Below are positions 1-7,360 of a stretch of 12,323 nucleotides of DNA, piece by piece; position 1 is the stretch's first letter; each line of letters begins with the position of its first letter. The notes under the pieces are model-generated. The model was given only the letters and a program-made list of their open reading frames with translations. It did not search any database and was not told the origin of the DNA. Origin of the DNA: JAKLKS01 sp964370855. GTDB lineage: Bacteria; Planctomycetota; JAJSAM01; JAKLKS01. The stretch lies in NCBI GenBank assembly GCA_964370855.1, contig CAYJMF010000124.1, forward strand, positions 1 to 12,323, in the 5' to 3' direction. The position numbers were made by a program, and so were the translations under genes.

Positions 1-79
1 CCTCCCTCCCGGGCCATGATGGTCCGCCCCCACCCCCGCCGCCAATCTGGGTCGGGTTCAGTATGGCGGTCCCTGCCTT

Positions 80-3000
80 TCACCGCTCTTCCCTCCGGAT
101 CGCGGTTCCTTCGTGGTCCTTCCAGATGACCTTCACGGGCCCCGCCGGGAGGCCGGGGAGTTGGAGGCCGGCTCCCAGGGTCCCCCTGACGACGGGCACC
201 GCGGCCCCCGCGGGGAGGAACTCCTCGAGCCTCACCTCCACCCGGGCCGCCTCGGGGGGCGCATCGTCGTCGACGCCCCCGGAGACCCGCAGGGTCCGCC
301 CCTCCCCGACGTGAAGCCCGAGGGGGGATCGGTCCCCCTCCCGCCGCACCTCCGGGGGGCCCGCCGCCGTCGCCGTCCCGGGCCAGCCCGCGAAGACCAC
401 CCAGTCGCCCGCCGGGTTCCCGAGGTGGAAGGCGCCCCCCTCCCCGGTGAGGACGCAGCGGAGCCGGGAGGGAGGGAGCCCGCTCACGAGGGGAGCCGCC
501 CCCACGGTGACGACCTCCCCGCCCTCCCCCTCGAGGATCCGGATGGCGGTGACGGGAATCCCGGGGAGGCCCTTCCCCCCCTCGCCGGCCACGGTCCCGC
601 GGAGCCCCTCCCCGGAGGAGGCCCGCAGATCCAGGCGCAACCCCTCGCCGACGGCCACCCCGTCGAGGAACACCGGCGAGGGAGGAGCGAAGGCCCGGAG
701 CACCACCGTCCACCCGCCCGCCGCCGGAGCCTCCAGCCGGAACCGCCCGAGGACGTCCGTCGTGGTCGAGAGCCCGGCCGAGCCACCGCCCTCGGAAGGC
801 CACGCCGTCAGGACAACCCCGTCCGCCGGCCGCCCCCCGTCCCCGATCACCTCCCCCGCGAGCACCGCCCCGCCGCCCCCCTCGAGGAGGACGCGCACCC
901 CCGTCGCCCCGGCCCCCGCGGGGACCACCACGGCGGCGCCTCCCCGCTTGACGACGACGGCGTGGTCCCCCTCGGGGAGCCCGCCCACGCGGAAGGAGCC
1001 GTCGGCCCCGCTGCGCACGAAGCGCGTCGCGCGCCGCCCACGATGCTCGAAGGCGACCCGCACCTCCGCCCCCCCGACCCCCTGTCCGGCCCCGTCCTCC
1101 ACGCGGCCCGCCACCGGGAGCCCCCGCTCGAGACGCAGCTCCGCCCCCTCCACGCCCGCCGGCCCCACGGGCAGGAGGAGGGGGAGGTACTCCTCCTCCT
1201 CCCGCTCCCCACGGGAGTCCCCGGCGAGGAGGAAACCTGCCCCCGCCCCCCCCGCGATTGGGAAGGCGCCGTACCACCCCCTGCGCGTGCCCCGCGGCGG
1301 GATAGCCCCCCTCCCCTCCCAGCGCACGGGGTGGCCCCCGACGGGCCGCCCCTCCGTGTCCACCACCCGGCCGGCGCACCGCGCCGCCGGCGCCAGCGTC
1401 CAGGTGACGCTCCCTTCCCCGGCGGGCAGGTCCCACCCGGTGCCCGGCTCGTGGGGCCAGCCCGCAACGACCCGCGCCGCCTCGCCGGGGAGCCCGGGGA
1501 ACGTGAAGGAGCCGTCGGCACCGGTGACGCCGAGGACCCGCCTCCGGGGGAGAAGCCCCCCCTGCACCTGGAGCGGGACCCCGGCCGCGGGGGAGCCGTC
1601 GGGCAGGAGCAGCCGCCCCGAGAGGCTCTTCCCCGGCTCCAGCCGCACCTCGACCTGCCCGGGATCCTCCCCGGCGACGAGGACCACCGCGACGGTCCGC
1701 GCGGCGAGCCCCTCCGCCGAGCCCGTCAGGAGCAGCACCGCCGTCCCCCCGGGGACGCCGTCGGGGCCGGGTCGCAGCCCCCGCAGCCGGAAGGTCCCGT
1801 CCCCGGCGACGGCGGCCCACTCCCGGGCCGAGACCGTGTCCGACTGGAGGAGTCGCGACCCGCCCTCGAAGCCCGCCGGGAGGGACTCCACCTTCCAGCG
1901 CAGGCGCGCCCCCTCCACGGGCCTCCCCTCCGGGCCCGTCACACGGCCCGCCACGGACCAGGGGCCCGTGGCGGGGGGTGCGCCGGGCATTGCGACGTCG
2001 TCAGACGCAGGAGCGGGAGCGGAGAGATCGAGCACCGCCCGTTTCCCGGACTTCACCACCGCCGTCCCCGGCCCCCCGGACTCGAGGAGGGCCATGGCCT
2101 CCGCGGGATTCCCGGTCCTGGCCACACGGACCAGGACCGGCCCCGGCGGAAGGCCGGGGAAGCGCCACCTTCCGTCGGCCCGCGTCCACGTCGTCGCGAG
2201 GACCGAGGGCATGGCGGGAAACGGCGGGGCGGCGCGCATCAGCCCCACGGCCTCGAGGGCCGCGCCCCCCCGCGGCCGCCCCCCGGCGTCCCGGAGCGTC
2301 CCCTCCAGGGTCCCCGAGGGGACGAGGGAGAGCCGGGCGCGCAGCCGTTCCGGCGTGAAGCCCGCCTGCGGCAGGGGAAACCGGAGCCCGGGCCGGAAGG
2401 CGCCCACATGGAGAAGGGGCGTGGCCGCCGGGGCCCAGGCCCCCCCCGCGAGGGGGGCGGCGACGACGGCGTCCCGGGTGCCGGAGAGGAGCGCGCCGTC
2501 GGGGATCCTCCCGCCGGGCCCCGAAAGGAGGACCTCCTCCCGCGAGGTCCCGCCGGCGGTGTCCACGCCCCCGGAGCGGAGGAGCACGGGGACCCCGGGG
2601 AGGGGGCGGCCCGTCCCCTCCTCGACGACGTCGAGGTCCACGGGGATGTCCGCCCCGACGGCCACCACGACGGGAACGCCGATGGCCGCCTCCACGACGA
2701 CGGCCCCGCTCCACCCCCCGGCCCCCCGGCGCCGCGCCGCCAGGAGGAGCGTGGTCGCGGGGACCCCCTCCAGCCGGAAGGAGCCGTCGGGGCCGGCGAC
2801 GGCGCGGGCGGCGAAGCGCTCGTCGCCGATGAAGGCGCGGCGGAAGAGCGGGAGGGCCTGCACCTCGGCCCCGGGGAGGGGCTCCCCCGTGGCCTCGTCG
2901 AGGACCCGGCCCTCGAGCGCCGCGGCGGGCAGCAGCACGAGATCCGGGGCGACGTCCCCGTCCTCCCCGACCCGCGCCTCGAGGACGGCGGCGGCGTGGC

Positions 3001-3946
3001 CCGGCGCCTCGACGAGGAAGGTCCACTCCCCGGGGGCGAGGCCCGGCAGGCGGGCCACGCCGTCGGGGCCGGCGGCGGCCCCGACCGCGGCGGTCCGCCT
3101 CCAGGAGCCCGGGTGGAAGGTCGGCCGCGGATCCGGGAACCGCATGGCCGGCGTCCGCAGTGCCGCGACCCGCGCCCCCCCGAGGGGCCGGGCGTCGGCG
3201 CCGAGGACGCGGACCCGGGCCTCGACGCCTGGGCCCGCGGGAATGGCGTCGAGGACCGCCGTCGTCCCTCCCCCCCGGAGGAAGGGGACGAGCACGTCGA
3301 AGGCCGGCGTCCCGGGGGGCTCCACCCGCACCGTCCGGGCGCCGCCCGCGGGCAGTCCCTCGAGGAGGAAGACGCCGGCCCCGTCGGCGCCGGCGGCGGC
3401 CCCGGCGCCGAGGACGCGGGCGCCGGGGAGGCCGGCCCCGTCGGGGCCGACGATGCGGCCGAGGAGGGAGGAGGTCCCGGCGGGAGGGAGGGGAGGGGAA
3501 GGAGGGAGAGGAGAAGGAGGGGAATGAGGAGAAGAGGAGGAGGAAGAGGAAGAGGAAGACGGAGGGGAAGAGGAAGGGGCCAGCGACGCCCCCGGATCCG
3601 TCGCCGCCACCGGCGCTCCGCCCCGTCCCGCCCCCTCTCCTCCGCTCCCGCCAAGGGCGACCCACGCCCCCCCGGCCCCCGCCAGCACCACCGCGACGAG
3701 GAGCGCGAGCCCCCGCACCGACCCGCCGGCCCAGGGGGGGATGCGGCCCCAGGGCGGGGGCGGGGGCAGGTAGGGCCCGCGCGGGAATCCGGAGAGGGGA
3801 GCCACGACGGCGGCGGCCCCCTCCTCCCAGCGGCGGCAGGACGGGCAGCCGTCGGCGTGGGCGCGGGCCTCCGCGGCCTCCCCCGGTTCGAGGGCGCCGT
3901 CGCGGAGGAGCTCCGCCAGGTCCCGGTACTGGTCGCAGGTGATCAC
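80..3946 (-). CDS. Membrane-anchored anti-sigma factor with an array of carboxypeptidase-regulatory-like repeats
   Basis: A 1288-residue protein that should hold the sigma factor encoded just upstream at the membrane. Residues 1-40 form a zf-HC2 type zinc-binding anti-sigma domain, with C4, H30, C34 and C37 (H-x3-C-x2-C). One hydrophobic helix lies at about 79-98. A Ser/Pro linker at about 121-160 contains a run of serines. After this come about nine modules of the CarboxypepD_reg type, recognisable by repeated starts such as LxGRVxDxxGxPxxGAxV and ends such as DGSFRLxGLP. These should lie outside the cytoplasm. The start is GTG at 3946, with AAGGAG seven bases upstream. The GTG overlaps the sigma stop codon in GTGA, so translation is probably coupled. 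An in-frame ORF runs upstream to 4612 but is a shadow of the sigma gene. Domain assignment is from motifs. The signal sensed is unknown. Confidence 0.85.
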   Translation of the reverse strand: MITCDQYRDLAELLRDGALEPGEAAEARAHADGCPSCRRWEEGAAAVVAPLSGFPRGPYLPPPPPWGRIPPWAGGSVRGLALLVAVVLAGAGGAWVALGGSGGEGAGRGGAPVAATDPGASLAPSSSPPSSSSSSSSSSPHSPPSPLPPSPPLPPAGTSSLLGRIVGPDGAGLPGARVLGAGAAAGADGAGVFLLEGLPAGGARTVRVEPPGTPAFDVLVPFLRGGGTTAVLDAIPAGPGVEARVRVLGADARPLGGARVAALRTPAMRFPDPRPTFHPGSWRRTAAVGAAAGPDGVARLPGLAPGEWTFLVEAPGHAAAVLEARVGEDGDVAPDLVLLPAAALEGRVLDEATGEPLPGAEVQALPLFRRAFIGDERFAARAVAGPDGSFRLEGVPATTLLLAARRRGAGGWSGAVVVEAAIGVPVVVAVGADIPVDLDVVEEGTGRPLPGVPVLLRSGGVDTAGGTSREEVLLSGPGGRIPDGALLSGTRDAVVAAPLAGGAWAPAATPLLHVGAFRPGLRFPLPQAGFTPERLRARLSLVPSGTLEGTLRDAGGRPRGGAALEAVGLMRAAPPFPAMPSVLATTWTRADGRWRFPGLPPGPVLVRVARTGNPAEAMALLESGGPGTAVVKSGKRAVLDLSAPAPASDDVAMPGAPPATGPWSVAGRVTGPEGRPVEGARLRWKVESLPAGFEGGSRLLQSDTVSAREWAAVAGDGTFRLRGLRPGPDGVPGGTAVLLLTGSAEGLAARTVAVVLVAGEDPGQVEVRLEPGKSLSGRLLLPDGSPAAGVPLQVQGGLLPRRRVLGVTGADGSFTFPGLPGEAARVVAGWPHEPGTGWDLPAGEGSVTWTLAPAARCAGRVVDTEGRPVGGHPVRWEGRGAIPPRGTRRGWYGAFPIAGGAGAGFLLAGDSRGEREEEEYLPLLLPVGPAGVEGAELRLERGLPVAGRVEDGAGQGVGGAEVRVAFEHRGRRATRFVRSGADGSFRVGGLPEGDHAVVVKRGGAAVVVPAGAGATGVRVLLEGGGGAVLAGEVIGDGGRPADGVVLTAWPSEGGGSAGLSTTTDVLGRFRLEAPAAGGWTVVLRAFAPPSPVFLDGVAVGEGLRLDLRASSGEGLRGTVAGEGGKGLPGIPVTAIRILEGEGGEVVTVGAAPLVSGLPPSRLRCVLTGEGGAFHLGNPAGDWVVFAGWPGTATAAGPPEVRREGDRSPLGLHVGEGRTLRVSGGVDDDAPPEAARVEVRLEEFLPAGAAVPVVRGTLGAGLQLPGLPAGPVKVIWKDHEGTAIRREER

Positions 3947-4443
3947 GGCTGGCTCCTTGGGTCCAGGAGCGCCTCGAGGCGATCCCTTCCCCGGCGTAGA
4001 AGGCAGGAAACGGCATTGGTCGTGGTGCCCAGCGCGAGGGCGATGTCGGCGCAGGCGAGTCCCTCGCCGTACCGCATGAGGAGGGCGGTCCGTTCGCGGT
4101 CGGGGAGGAGGCCGACGGAGCGCCAGTAGGCCTCCGCCTGCTCCCGCTTCTCCAGTGTCTCGAGGGGGCCCGGGGTCCTCGAGTCGGCGACCCGGTCCAT
4201 GGGCACCCCCGTGGACGTGGTGCGGGAGGCGGGGGTCCTCTTCTCGGAGCGGACGAGGTTGAGGGCGATGCGGAAGAGGTAGGGGAGGTCCCGGGGGACC
4301 CCGGGGCGGAGGGCGCGGATCAGGGTCTCCTGGGCGATGTCGTCGGCGAAGTGGCGGTCCCCGGAGAGGCGGAGGGCGAAGGCGTAGACCCGGTCCCTGT
4401 GGGCCGGGTCGAGAGGCTCCGGGGCGGGAGAGGGATCCGGCAG
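3943..4443 (-). CDS. RNA polymerase sigma-70 family (ECF-like) sigma factor
   Basis: A short two-domain sigma factor of 166 residues from the start used here. Region 2 covers about residues 18-65 (RVYAFALRLSGDRHFADDIA, then QETLIRAL). Region 4 covers about 112-160 (LLPDRERTALLMRYGEGLAC, then a helix-turn-helix with ALGTTTNAVSCLLRRGRDRL). It should direct RNA polymerase to promoters controlled by the coupled anti-sigma factor downstream. The start is uncertain. The only in-frame ATG/GTG/TTG upstream of region 2 is a GTG at 4743, which has no ribosome site and would add 100 residues of low-complexity sequence running through a strong hairpin at 4678-4702. CTG at 4443-4441 has GGAGGAG five bases ahead (4455-4449) and gives a normal family length, so it is preferred. 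A frame error in the sequence is another explanation. The family call is firm; the start is not. Confidence 0.8.
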   Translation of the reverse strand: MPDPSPAPEPLDPAHRDRVYAFALRLSGDRHFADDIAQETLIRALRPGVPRDLPYLFRIALNLVRSEKRTPASRTTSTGVPMDRVADSRTPGPLETLEKREQAEAYWRSVGLLPDRERTALLMRYGEGLACADIALALGTTTNAVSCLLRRGRDRLEALLDPRSQP

Positions 4444-4448
4444 CGGGG

Positions 4449-4455
4449 CTCCTCC
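4449..4455 (-). promoter_or_regulatory. Ribosome binding site that supports a CTG start for the sigma gene
   Basis: On the minus strand GGAGGAG is followed by CCCCG and then CTG. The match to a Shine-Dalgarno sequence and the five-base spacing are good. No ATG, GTG or TTG is in frame nearby. Confidence 0.45.
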
Positions 4456-4491
4456 GTCCGAGCGGCATCTGTCCGATGAGGCATCGATCCG

Positions 4492-4513
4492 AACGGCTTT
4501 CCAACGGCTTTCC
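4492..4513. repeat. Perfect 11-bp tandem duplication upstream of the sigma gene
   Basis: AACGGCTTTCC occurs twice back to back (4492-4502 and 4503-4513). The unit is not a multiple of three and lies 50-70 bp before the preferred sigma start, which fits untranslated leader or promoter DNA better than coding sequence. On the minus strand the unit reads GGAAAGCCGTT. Beside it, 4474-4486 is a small inverted repeat, CGATG-AGG-CATCG. A repeated operator is possible but unproven. Confidence 0.5.
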
Positions 4514-4677
4514 TGGCCCGAGGCTGACCGCGCCGGGGCCGCCGCGCGACCCCGACACAGGCGGGGATGCGCCCGCGGACCCCGGGCGCGGCGTTCGCCC
4601 CGTGGTGTGCAAGCACGACCTTCACGGGGAGAACGCTCGAGACCCGGGAATCTGTCGCGGAAATCCGGGATTTTCGC

Positions 4678-4702
4678 GGCAGGGGGGCTTCGCCCCCCTG
4701 CC
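4678..4702 (-). terminator. Strong GC hairpin, terminator-like, after a minus-strand stop codon
   Basis: GGCAGGGGGG pairs with CCCCCCTGCC (10 bp) around a CTTCG loop. There is no U-tract on either side. On the minus strand it follows a TAG stop (4712-4714) by about 10 bases. The core, CAGGGGGGCTTCGCCCCCC, is repeated after the ruvX stop near 9698, so it looks like a genome-specific 3' end signal. Its presence inside the long reading of the sigma ORF argues that this stretch is not coding. Confidence 0.5.
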
Positions 4703-4711
4703 TCCGTGAGT

Positions 4712-4819
4712 CTACTCCTCCTCCCCAGGCAGTCGGCGCGCACGAACAGCCGCGCCAGCGGCCGCGGGAGCCCTGGAATGGGTATACTGGCGTCGCTGGA
4801 ATCGCCTGTTTCTTGCCAT
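4712..4819 (-). other. Possible 3' remnant of a lost gene (35-codon open frame)
   Basis: ATG at 4819 to TAG at 4712 encodes 35 residues, very rich in Arg and Ala, ending in RRLPGEEE. No family is recognised. It could be chance. It is listed because its end (a Gly-Glu-Glu-Glu stop followed by a GC hairpin) is the same arrangement seen at the end of ruvX. It could be the tail of a gene whose front was lost when the neighbouring accessory region arrived. Confidence 0.2.
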
Positions 4820-4841
4820 AACTACGACGGAACTGTACCAT
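4813..4841 (+). promoter_or_regulatory. Promoter of the abiEi-like gene, probably giving a leaderless transcript
   Basis: TTGCCA (4813-4818) and TACCAT (4836-4841) are separated by 17 bp, matching the -35 and -10 consensus at 5/6 and 4/6 positions. The -10 ends only five bases before the ATG at 4847, and no ribosome site precedes that ATG. Transcription would begin at or next to the start codon. Confidence 0.45.
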
Positions 4842-4846
4842 TCCCG

Positions 4847-5665
4847 ATGAACCGGCAACCCATGCCCAGACCCACTCCCCGAGCGAGACTCAGTACTCTG
4901 GCACGCGCCGCCAGGGGGGGAATGGTGACCGTCGAGACCGCAGCGCGGCTTTTGCGCCTCTCACGACCCAGGGCCTCGCAGGTGTTGGCATCTCTGGCCC
5001 GTCGAGGTTGGCTCGCGCGCGTCCGCAAGGGCCTCTACCTCATCCACCCCCTGGAGGCCACGCCGGGAATGCCCGGGGTCGTGGAGGACCCGTGGGTGCT
5101 TGCAGCGCTCCTGTACGAACCCTGCTACATCGCCGGCTGGAGCGCCGCCGAGCACTGGGGCCTCACGGAGCAGATCTTCCGGTCCGTCTTCGTCGCGACC
5201 GCCTCGAGCCATCGGCGCAGCTCCGAGAGCATCATGGGTGTCGAGTTCCGCCTGGCCCGCATCGAGGCGAAGAGGGTCAAGAAGGCCGCGCCGGTCTGGC
5301 GGGGGCGCGAGAGGGTGCTCGTGTCGGGTCGCGAGGACACGCTGGCTGACGCGCTCGCCTCCCCGGACTGGGTCGGGGGAGTTCGGCTGCTCGGGGAGAT
5401 GCTCCTCCGGTACCGGGAGAGCAAGGAGTGGGACGGCGCCAGGCTCCTCCATGCGGTCCGGGTTCTTGGGAGAGGTGTCGCCTTCAAGCGGCTCGGGTTC
5501 CTTGCGGAGAGGCTGCTCCCGGGGGAGGGCGTCATCGTGGAGACCTGCCTTCGAAGCCGATCGAGCGGCGCCGTCCGGCTCGATCCGTCCGTCGCGGAAC
5601 GCCGACGCCTCAACAAGAGATGGGGGCTCTGGGTGAACGCCACCGTGGAGGCGGCCTCCTCGTGA
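4847..5665 (+). CDS. AbiEi-family type IV antitoxin, transcriptional-regulator domain (orphan)
   Basis: A 272-residue protein. Residues 25-65 form a winged helix-turn-helix of the AbiEi_4 type (VTVETAARLLRLSRPRASQV, then LARRGWLARVRKGLYLIHP). The following region matches the AbiEi C-terminal pattern (EDPWVLAALL, YIAGWSAAEHWGLTEQIF, SGREDTLADAL). In AbiE systems this protein represses its own operon and counteracts the AbiEii nucleotidyltransferase toxin, giving phage resistance by abortive infection. The start ATG at 4847 follows a likely promoter closely; ATG 4862 is the alternative. The stop overlaps the start of the abiEii remnant in GTGA. With the toxin lost, it probably acts only as a DNA-binding repressor, or has no role. 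GC content is high, like the left flank. Confidence 0.75.
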   Translation: MNRQPMPRPTPRARLSTLARAARGGMVTVETAARLLRLSRPRASQVLASLARRGWLARVRKGLYLIHPLEATPGMPGVVEDPWVLAALLYEPCYIAGWSAAEHWGLTEQIFRSVFVATASSHRRSSESIMGVEFRLARIEAKRVKKAAPVWRGRERVLVSGREDTLADALASPDWVGGVRLLGEMLLRYRESKEWDGARLLHAVRVLGRGVAFKRLGFLAERLLPGEGVIVETCLRSRSSGAVRLDPSVAERRRLNKRWGLWVNATVEAASS

Positions 5666-5718
5666 TCGGCAGGCAGGACATCCTCGATCGGGTCCGGGAG
5701 TGGGGCCTGCGGGCGGGC
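5662..5718 (+). pseudogene. 5' remnant of an AbiEii-type nucleotidyltransferase toxin gene
   Basis: GTG at 5662 overlaps the antitoxin stop and begins VIGRQDILDRVREWGLR, the usual opening of AbiEii proteins (in that family the segment is followed by a VVEKDYVLGW-type motif). Here the match ends after about 19 codons and the DNA continues into recombinase sequence in another frame. The whole catalytic nucleotidyltransferase domain is missing. The breakpoint falls at about 5715-5722. The call rests on a short stretch plus the position after abiEi, which is where the toxin gene always lies. Confidence 0.55.
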
Positions 5719-5719
5719 G

Positions 5720-6000
5720 TGGGTGACGGTCCGGCGGGCGTTCGGGCGGGTGCTCAAGGCCGCGGGGCTCGCGGGGCGGAAGGGCCTGACCTTCCACTCG
5801 CTGCGGCACACCTCCGCGGTCCACTACCTCAAGGGGGGTGCGGCGGTGACGGACCTGCAGGGGTCCTCGGGCACACGGACCTCTCGACGACGTAGATCTA
5901 CGCGCACATGGTGGATCGACGGACGCGGGAGAGCCTGGTGGCCCTCGACTACGGCGCCCCCGGGGCGTGCCCCGTTTGGCCACGGGACACGAGGGGGATC
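5720..6000 (+). pseudogene. C-terminal fragment of a tyrosine recombinase, frameshifted and interrupted
   Basis: From 5723 the frame reads VTVRRAFGRVLKAAGL and then LTFHSLRHTSAVHYLKGG, which contains the HxLRH box of phage/Xer type integrases. After LQG (near 5860) the match moves by one base to VLGHTDLSTT, then hits TAG at 5894-5896 where Gln is expected, and continues IYAHMVDRRTRESLVALDYG, which carries the catalytic Tyr. A one-base deletion and a nonsense change have therefore both occurred, and the N-terminal two thirds of the gene are absent. It faces a tRNA gene 50 bp away, the usual position of an integrase beside its attachment site. The 3' limit is approximate. Confidence 0.8.
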
Positions 6001-6048
6001 CGGCCGGCGGCGGATAGGATGGGGTCGTTGCGAGGACGCAGACCCTGG

Positions 6049-6125
6049 GTCCCCGTAGCTCAGTTGGATAGAGCGGCTGATTCCTAACTAGCAGGTCGCA
6101 GGATTAACTCCTGCCGGGGATACCA
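6049..6125 (+). tRNA. tRNA-Arg(CCT), degenerate, probably a pseudo-tRNA
   Basis: The cloverleaf can be laid out fully. Acceptor GTCCCCG (6049-6055) pairs with CGGGGAT (6115-6121). D-stem GCTC/GAGC is intact. Anticodon loop TTCCTAA (6081-6087) gives anticodon CCT. T-stem GCAGG/CCTGC is intact. CCA is encoded at 6123-6125. Defects: the T-loop is ATTAACT, so the nearly invariant T54, C56 and G57 are lost; the anticodon stem GCTGA/CTAGC has an A-C mismatch and a G-T pair. The rest matches a normal bacterial tRNA-Arg closely. It lies just 3' of an integrase fragment, so it may be an old attachment-site copy. Confidence 0.7.
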
Positions 6126-6214
6126 CTCGCGCGTTGGGGTCGTCGGGACAACACGGTCTGCGTGTCGTTCGCAGCCTAGACCAGGCCTCTCGGGGGGGTA
6201 GACTAAGAACCGCG

Positions 6215-7360
6215 ATGCCCACGGAACCCACTCTTCGATCCCGCCGCGACCTGGCGGCGTTCTTGGACGACGCCCTGTCGCATCGACTCGGAGCTGGCCA
6301 CGCGCGGACGGCCGACTCCGCGTGGAGCGAGCTCAACGCACTGAAGATCTTCCTCCTTGAGTCTCACCTCCCGCCCGATCCGGACGCGCGCGCGAAGTCC
6401 TTGGCGGGGGCGGCATCCGGGCTTGGCTTCACGGTTGAGCAGTCTTCGGACGACCCTGACTTCCTCACGCTTCGTTTCGGCGACACCGGGACGATCTGGA
6501 TCGACGCCTCGCTACCTCGGTTCTGGCGGGCCTACTGTCTGGGTACGGTCACCGAAGTGAAGCGCACGATCCATGCGATCGTGCGGTCGGTTGACGGCCT
6601 CGACCATGTATGGCTGGCGACGCCTTTCCTTGAGGAGATCCCGAACTGGTTGGATGCAAGGGTCACGGCATTCGCCATCCACTCCGACCGGCGCAGAGTC
6701 GCACTCAGGGAGCAAGCAGACGCTCTTCCGATCTCTCAGTTGACCGTGCGGCTCTGGGGGACAGGGCAGCAGGACAGACTCGCCGAGATTCGGAAGTCTG
6801 GCCTGTTCAAGGGAGCGACTGCCCTTCGGAGCATCAGAGTCCGGCGTGGCAAGCCGGGCCAAGGAGATGGGGAGTATCTCGCCACTGAGTTCTTCGCCAA
6901 CGGGAGAGTGACCGCGTACGGGGACTCATTCGATAGGCTGAACGCTGCCCTGCTCAAGGTCATCGAGAAGTACAGGTTCGTGGTGTGCGGCTTTGAAGAG
7001 CAGTTCGGCTTCGGATGCGAGCGCACCCAGGAAGGAACTGAGCATGTGCGCGGCAGGCCCATTGAGTTCGCCCTGGATTGGAACGGTGTTGACCCCTCGA
7101 GTGTGATGCGGCGGGTGTTCTCGGGCACCGAACCGTTCGCCCTCTTTGGAGAACCCCAGCGCCTCTCTGCGTCCCGTTGGCAGGTTCATGCCGTCGACCT
7201 GCACATGCGCGAACGACTCACCTTTGACTTCTCTGAGAATGGGGCCCGGATCTGCCTGCCGACAGAGGTGTGCGGCAATACAGTGGTTCGCTTCATTGGG
7301 AACCTGCAGCGCTACCTCACGTCCGACACGCAGCTCCTGAACCTCGTGCAGTCGGCGTAG
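6215..7360 (+). CDS. Unknown 381-aa protein, first gene of a nuclease unit
   Basis: I do not recognise the family. The protein is soluble, with no signal peptide or membrane helix. The N-terminal 60 residues look helical (RRDLAAFLDDALSHRL, SAWSELNALKIFLLESHL). The rest alternates in a way that suggests mixed alpha/beta and beta-rich folds, including TGTIWIDASLPRFWRAYCLG and VWLATPFLEEIPNWLDARV, ending in VVRFIGNLQRYLTSDTQLL. ATG 6215 is chosen because the upstream 27 codons look non-coding. There is no clear Shine-Dalgarno; TAGACT at 6199-6204 could be a -10. The stop TAG touches the ATG of the nuclease gene, so the two are surely co-translated. GC content is clearly lower than in the flanks, suggesting transfer. 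A sensor or specificity partner for the nuclease is an inference from position only. Confidence 0.7.
   Translation: MPTEPTLRSRRDLAAFLDDALSHRLGAGHARTADSAWSELNALKIFLLESHLPPDPDARAKSLAGAASGLGFTVEQSSDDPDFLTLRFGDTGTIWIDASLPRFWRAYCLGTVTEVKRTIHAIVRSVDGLDHVWLATPFLEEIPNWLDARVTAFAIHSDRRRVALREQADALPISQLTVRLWGTGQQDRLAEIRKSGLFKGATALRSIRVRRGKPGQGDGEYLATEFFANGRVTAYGDSFDRLNAALLKVIEKYRFVVCGFEEQFGFGCERTQEGTEHVRGRPIEFALDWNGVDPSSVMRRVFSGTEPFALFGEPQRLSASRWQVHAVDLHMRERLTFDFSENGARICLPTEVCGNTVVRFIGNLQRYLTSDTQLLNLVQSA

Noticed and set aside
2001..4016. Minus-strand frames of 671 and 471 codons in the left region
   Set aside because: They are frame shadows of the anti-sigma gene, almost only Arg, Gly and Pro.
113..4129. 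Open frame of 1338 codons on the plus strand (and another at 447-3527)
   Set aside because: It is antisense to the anti-sigma gene. Its translation is Arg/Pro/Gly rich without motifs, whereas the minus frame has a zinc finger, a membrane helix and regular repeats. Long antisense frames are normal at this GC content.
3947..4612. N-terminal extension of the anti-sigma ORF up to 4612
   Set aside because: It lies over the sigma factor in another frame and is low-complexity. The GTG at 3946 has a ribosome site and begins the zinc-finger domain.
4783..4788. TATACT as -10 for the abiEi gene
   Set aside because: It is a good hexamer, but no -35 lies at a suitable distance. The pair at 4813-4841 fits better.
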